Source: Phlegmacium glaucopus (lineage: Eukaryota > Basidiomycota > Agaricomycetes > Agaricales > Cortinariaceae). Taken from it: DNA of 64,000 nt. The translations under genes and the position numbers were made by a program. The notes beneath the pieces are model-generated. The model was not told where the DNA came from. It ran no database searches and saw only the letters and a program-made list of their open reading frames with translations. The stretch is taken from assembly GCA_015039465.1 (NCBI GenBank), contig MU130013.1, positions 334,169-398,168 on the forward strand. Direction: 5' to 3'. Within the stretch, counting starts at the first letter, position 1. Each line of letters opens with the position of its first letter. Of the stretch, positions 60,001 through 64,000 are shown piece after piece.

Positions 60001-60680
60001 TCCTTCACAGTAACATATTAATAAGATGAACCACACATACCAAGCCCTGTCCCACATTCATTGAAAAATTTCTTCTCTGCTGCCGTAATTGGTCGGTCGT
60101 CACTCGTTGGAATGCAGTACCTGCCCAAAATATTTTCTTCTGTCAATAAATTTGTTCTCTAAAGGCAAGTACTAACACACCAGATCGCGTGAAGTTGCCT
60201 CCTCACATTTTTTGCCTGTGAACGCTCCTTAATGAACTCCTGTACCATCTTCAACTCCTGAGCACCGCCAGCTTCAAAACCACGGGAATCATGAAAGATA
60301 AAACCAGGGTTGCTCTCAAATATCATCCCATTCCTGATATCATGCTCTCCACGCTGTGGTGTGAGGATATTAATTGAACCAAAACCCAACACTAGTACAA
60401 GAACTGCTTACCCCCATCGATGGATTAAGGGCTGAGGACTCGATCTTAGATCATGAGCATAGATGTCAGCATCTTGCATGAACTTTCACCATATACCTCA
60501 CCTTTCGACCATTCGGACTGAACTTGATCATAGGTTCTCCTGTAGTGTTGCAGAGTCTTCGCAGGATTGTTGTCTTGCCTGCGTTGGCTCGCCCAATCAC
60601 CAGGATACGGAATCGGGTAAATCTTTCTTTCAGTTGTTTATCTGGTCAGCAGTGAGTTGGGGTTTCGATGAAGTAGACAT
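57094..60680 (-). CDS. P-loop GTPase with a C-terminal region carrying a 3-nt microexon array
   Basis: Exons: 60502-60680, 60181-60353, 60041-60120, 59793-59987, 59608-59746, 59455-59560, a probable 8-nt exon 59411-59418, 29 three-nt exons (59350 down to 57739), tentative small exons near 57590 and 57530, and a last exon 57094-57410. Motifs: G1 RILVIGRANAGKTTILRR, G3 FHDSRGFEAGG, G4 VIVLWTKTDSLD. Helical parts follow (AALSSEELQQLFLSTQQNNV, LLNETKSTLLGYFQKVKGDW), then the microexon-coded hydrophobic segment, then a hydrophilic tail (SLERAAQIYQQSTYNASIKQ). Role unknown; a membrane-anchored GTPase is inferred. Oddity: MSTSSKPQLTADQINN from the ATG at 60680 runs into TGA, while the G1 frame begins LKERFTRF one base off, so either a 1-nt error or mutation, or an unseen start, exists near 60630. 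Confidence 0.7.
57739..59350 (-). repeat. Tandem array of 29 single-codon microexons and short introns
   Basis: Read on the minus strand, each unit is GTAAGTGCAAGACCATCTTG.. ending CTTACTCTTTTGACAG (53 nt, with a CTTAC branch-like site) and then exactly three other bases before the next GTAAGT. Triplets lie at (plus coordinates of first base) 57739, 57806, 57867, 57929, 58005, 58061, 58116, 58172, 58233, 58289, 58345, 58401, 58457, 58513, 58570, 58626, 58682, 58738, 58794, 58852, 58902, 58958, 59014, 59070, 59126, 59182, 59238, 59294 and 59348. The main period is 56 bp. All 29 keep AG before and GT after, despite substitutions and indels elsewhere in the units. The triplets vary (TAT six, TCT four, GAG and TGG three each, eleven others). 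Introns of the first four and the last unit are unrelated in sequence to the core. Confidence 0.82.
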
Positions 60681-60769
60681 TGCGAAAGACGCTCTCGTAG
60701 ATGTGAAGGAATATCGATAAGGTGCCGTTGTGACTGTCACCAATTATCCTAATTACTAAGCTATAGCCC

Positions 60770-62513
60770 ATGAATTCTTCACCCTATCATTCAAAAGTCA
60801 AGATTGCGACCACCCTTTCGGACCCTACATTTGTAGCTGGCAACTTTGTATCAGGAATATTGGATATGGAATGTAGAGCTGATAGAGGTTTGGGTATTGG
60901 GGTCCTCATGGTTGAGCTATTTGCTATAAAAGGTTCGTTGGTCAAACGTATCTGAATGAACACAATCTTGACATTATTCAACAGAACTTTCATCTCGAGA
61001 CCACTCTGCTACTTCCACTTTTCTCCACAGTCGTCGTCTTTTTCAAGGTCCAGTCTACCGCACTCAAACGCCGTCCAAGCATATACAATGCTAGGCGACC
61101 AAGAGGAAAATCGACTTTTCGTACACCTCATCTCCTTCTTCCATCTCTTTTGCATCCGGTTTGGAAAAAGTGAGGTATGTATATGAACGTTATGAACGTT
61201 TGAACTCCGAACGAGCGTCGGTGTTTATTGGAAAAATGAAAAGAACTTGGTTGTTGATAAGACTGTGGACGTTGTCGAGGCATATCCCTATGAGAAATCT
61301 CCACCTGAAGCTATTGTGGTAGGCGATAATGGGAAATTGTGGATGCAGGGAAGGATGATTGGTGGACCTGTAGTGGCTGGTGGAACCCCTTATTTGGAAC
61401 TTCAAGTAAAGAATCATTGTAATAAAAAGGTGATTCCTCTTTTTCTGTTCTTCCTTTTAAAAGCTAATAATAGTTGTGTAGAACTCTAGCTTAACTCTGA
61501 CGCTTACACGCACGCTTTACCTGCCTGGTCAATAACAACTACAGCAACCAGCTACAGTTCAAATCTCGGACACTCTAACAACTGTTCCATTCCGCGGTCC
61601 AGAGTATATTATCCCCCCGGGTGTGGAAGGTGTCGCCAATCTGGTCTTTGACGTTCCTGAACCTGCCCGAGGAGTTCAAGGCGGTACCTCAGACGGAGAA
61701 TGCGAAGAAGATGGAGGACAACCTAGGCGAGCAGAGAGCCTTTTTGAGATCCGGTGTGAAGTGGAAGTCAAATTAGGTATGGGTATCGGCAGGTCTGTTC
61801 ACTAAATTCTCTACCTTTGAACCGGGTTTTGATGATAATTACTTTTCAATAGCAAAGATATCATCCTCCAAATCCCCATTGACCCATCCCATGGCCGTTC
61901 CACAACAGCCAATACTAGACCCGTTTATCCATCAACAACCAACGCCGTATACCTATGCGAACCACGGACCCGTACCTGAACTTACACCATACGCAGATTA
62001 TACATCCTATTACCCCAATCAAGGCGCATATATCGACCCTACACAGATTCAGCCATGGTTACCACCGATGGAACCACCTCTGCTTTTCCCTCAAGGATAT
62101 CTGCAAGGTTATGCGACTTCACCTGGTCCTCAATTGCTACCCCCCGTTTCAACAGTTTCATCCTATGCAGGCACCAGCAGACGGTCATATTCCGCCACCA
62201 CCGCATCCATTCTTTCCTCAGGCTGTACCAGGCTTTCCTCCTGTTGCGTTATCTGCCTCCAATATCCTATCAAACCCCCGTTGTGGAGTCTCTACAAGAA
62301 CCAGTCTTCATGCACGCCCTTCCGCCTACAACGACCCCTCCGATGGATAATTTTGTTAATCCAGTTCCAAACCCCTCTTCTCCGGCTCCCAACGCCGTGC
62401 TATACTCGCCCCGTCCTCAACTCACGCCCAAACATTCATTCACTCGAGACCCTGTCCTCGGTTCTCTGACTATCTCCAAGAGCGAACGAATCGGAGAAGA
62501 TGGCTGCTGAAGT
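60770..62513 (+). pseudogene. Arrestin-like gene, decayed by frameshifts and a stop
   Basis: Recognisable arrestin-family blocks run in order: VAGNFVSGILDMECRADRGL (60.83 kb), LFQGP, LPHSNAVQAY, SPSSISFASGLEKVRY, SVGVYWKNEKNLVVDKTVDV, VAGGTPYLELQVKNHC, LTLTLTRTLYLPGQ, ISDTLTTVPFRGPEYIIPPG, LFEIRCEVEVKLGMGIG and SKDIILQIPID. A Pro/Tyr-rich tail follows (GPVPELTPYADYTSYYPN). The frame changes at least three times between 61040 and 61170 and again near 61890, and a TAA follows LYLPGQ near 61531. Related intact proteins act in cargo sorting or signalling. This copy is most likely dead, unless the indels are base-calling errors. Confidence 0.75.
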
Positions 62514-64000
62514 AGCTAACGGAGTCGGGGTCTTTCTGGAGATCTACCGAAAGCCGCTGGTGCTGCTACTCTCGAAGGCCTTGATTGGAAGTCAATAGAG
62601 ATTATTTGGATAATAAGACGCTACCTGGACACTGGTACGAGTTTGGAGGTAGGAGAGGGATGGGTTGGGATGATGGCAATGATGTTATTAGCACAGAGAA
62701 TCATGATCAGGAAGAGCCTCAGCAGCGAAGGAGGAAGAGGGGAGATTTGATGTCTGCGTTCCCAGCTGCTGTGTATGATCACCAGGCTGTTCAAGCTCGG
62801 GAAAGACGCTAGAAGTTGATGAATTGAGCAGTTGGATGATGTGAGCAGCATAAAGGTTGATGATATTTGCTGCCAGGAGGTAGGGAGCAGATGCTGAGTG
62901 CCAAAGAGGAGTTCCTAGCCATATTATAGACACATGTCGGGGGTATTTCGGTGTGGCATCCATGTAATCAAACTACGCGGCGCGTATAGAATAAATGCGC
63001 ATGAAACTTTCTTAGGTTGGCGCGTCAAAGTGCAGACCTCAGAGAGTGATTGACTTATCATCAGCGGAGTAACGTGATTCTGCCTGCGTCGGAATCACCT
63101 GCAATTACAACTCTACGCATTCTATCTTCGGCAGTGCACAATCTATCATGCGTTAGATTGGAATTAGAGAAGATGGAAGAAGAGTTTTGTACGAGAAGAA
63201 GCTCGCTGGGAGAACACTAAGAACACGTTGCAACCGTGAGCACTGGCACCCATTTCCTCTCATATAATACTTACGACTGGTAGGAACCGTTCCTTGCATC
63301 GCTCAGTTTTCTTTACAATCTCTCTAGTTATCTAGGCCTCAATAATGTCATCTACTCCTTCAGAAGAGGCTTCCTTGCTCGATAAACTCGATACTACACC
63401 TTTGCTACACCTTTGGCTAAATTCGATACGTTCCCGAGAACTTGAATGCCTGTAACCTTCGACGTACAAGGCTCGTTCAGAGTCTCGCCGGTTTGTGACA
63501 TTACGGCTGGCATTCATGCTGGTCGTATATGTCATACTGGAAATTCTCTGTAGCGGACCCGACTTTGAGTTCAGCATGGATAATCACCCGTCGGCGTCAA
63601 AGTTTTTAAACATGAATATTGATTTGGTTGTGGCCATGCCGTGTGGGTGTGAGTGGTGTACTCTCGCCCCCAAGTGTAGTGCCGACGTTGTTGAATAGAT
63701 TTAAGTGTTCGACTTGGGAGGATGCTATAGCCTATGGGTGATCGATGCTTTTGAGTGGTGGGTTTCGTGACTTTCATCTTGGATAAGCCACCGCTCTGAA
63801 GTAAGTATTTTGCATTCTTTCCTGGCGTTGTATTCTAAATTAATATTCTCAGTGAGCTTTCAGTAGCACTATCTGCAAGCCAAGCAATGGCTCGGCCACG
63901 CAACTCTCGCGGTCTGTTCGACTGGTTGCTCCGCCGAGAAAAAGCTTTATTTAAGCTCGTGCAAAAAAATGAAGCGGCTGAAAGTGCTTGCAGAATATCT
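62514..64000. other. No confident gene to the window end
   Basis: ORFs of 60-90 codons occur in all frames (for example 62585-62812, 62688-62963, 63332-63577) without recognisable motifs or consistent splicing. A gene starting beyond 63888 (ATGGCTCGGCCACGCAAC) may run off the right edge, but too little is visible. Confidence 0.4.

Overview
The window looks like nuclear DNA of a basidiomycete, probably an Agaricomycete. Genes carry many introns of about 48-60 nt with GT..AG ends and CTNAC-like branch sites. The gene set (NACHT-WD40 NLRs, ERT1-type zinc cluster factor, PEX3, PDR transporter) and the fungal Copia and hAT-like elements fit. I cannot name the genus.

Layout. 1-14.3 kb is repeat-rich: a giant palindrome (1-4.3 kb), an hAT-like non-autonomous element (6166-8276) that interrupts an older ORF, a 529-bp MITE with a perfect 8-bp target duplication (11212-11740), and copies of an unnamed repeat (11.1 and 13.1 kb). 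14.3-18.8 kb holds a complete NACHT-WD40 NLR (-). 20.8-33.5 kb is a compact housekeeping block: Gfo/Idh/MocA oxidoreductase (-), GH1 beta-glucosidase (+), ERT1 (+), PEX3 (-), a small membrane protein (+) and a 464-aa orphan (+). 33.7-38.9 kb is a segmental triplication carrying a small orphan gene family plus fragments of the last exon of the neighbouring PDR transporter (38.7-44.6 kb, -). 45.5-48.9 kb is a second NLR (-). 49.27-55.36 kb is a Copia retrotransposon with an intact 1462-aa ORF. 55.4-64 kb holds a TPR pseudogene, a diverged inverted repeat, a GTPase gene (57.1-60.7 kb, -) and a decayed arrestin-like gene.

Two observations stand out. (1) The GTPase gene contains 29 consecutive three-nucleotide positions, each framed by a 3' splice site (AG) and a 5' splice site (GT), at a regular 56-bp period. 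Joined in the phase set by the upstream exons (phase 2), they read through without a stop as a strongly hydrophobic, transmembrane-like segment. This would be a tandem array of single-codon microexons separated by near-identical 53-nt introns. (2) Two blocks, 1-3337 and 54177-55361, are printed in reverse without complementation. Reversing each string restores, respectively, a continuous palindrome of about 4.3 kb and a full-length 3' LTR. No known DNA process makes such a rearrangement, so an assembly or data-handling fault is the likeliest cause, and ORFs inside these blocks should not be trusted.

All exon structures were built by hand from splice motifs, phase and family resemblance. No searches or transcripts were available.
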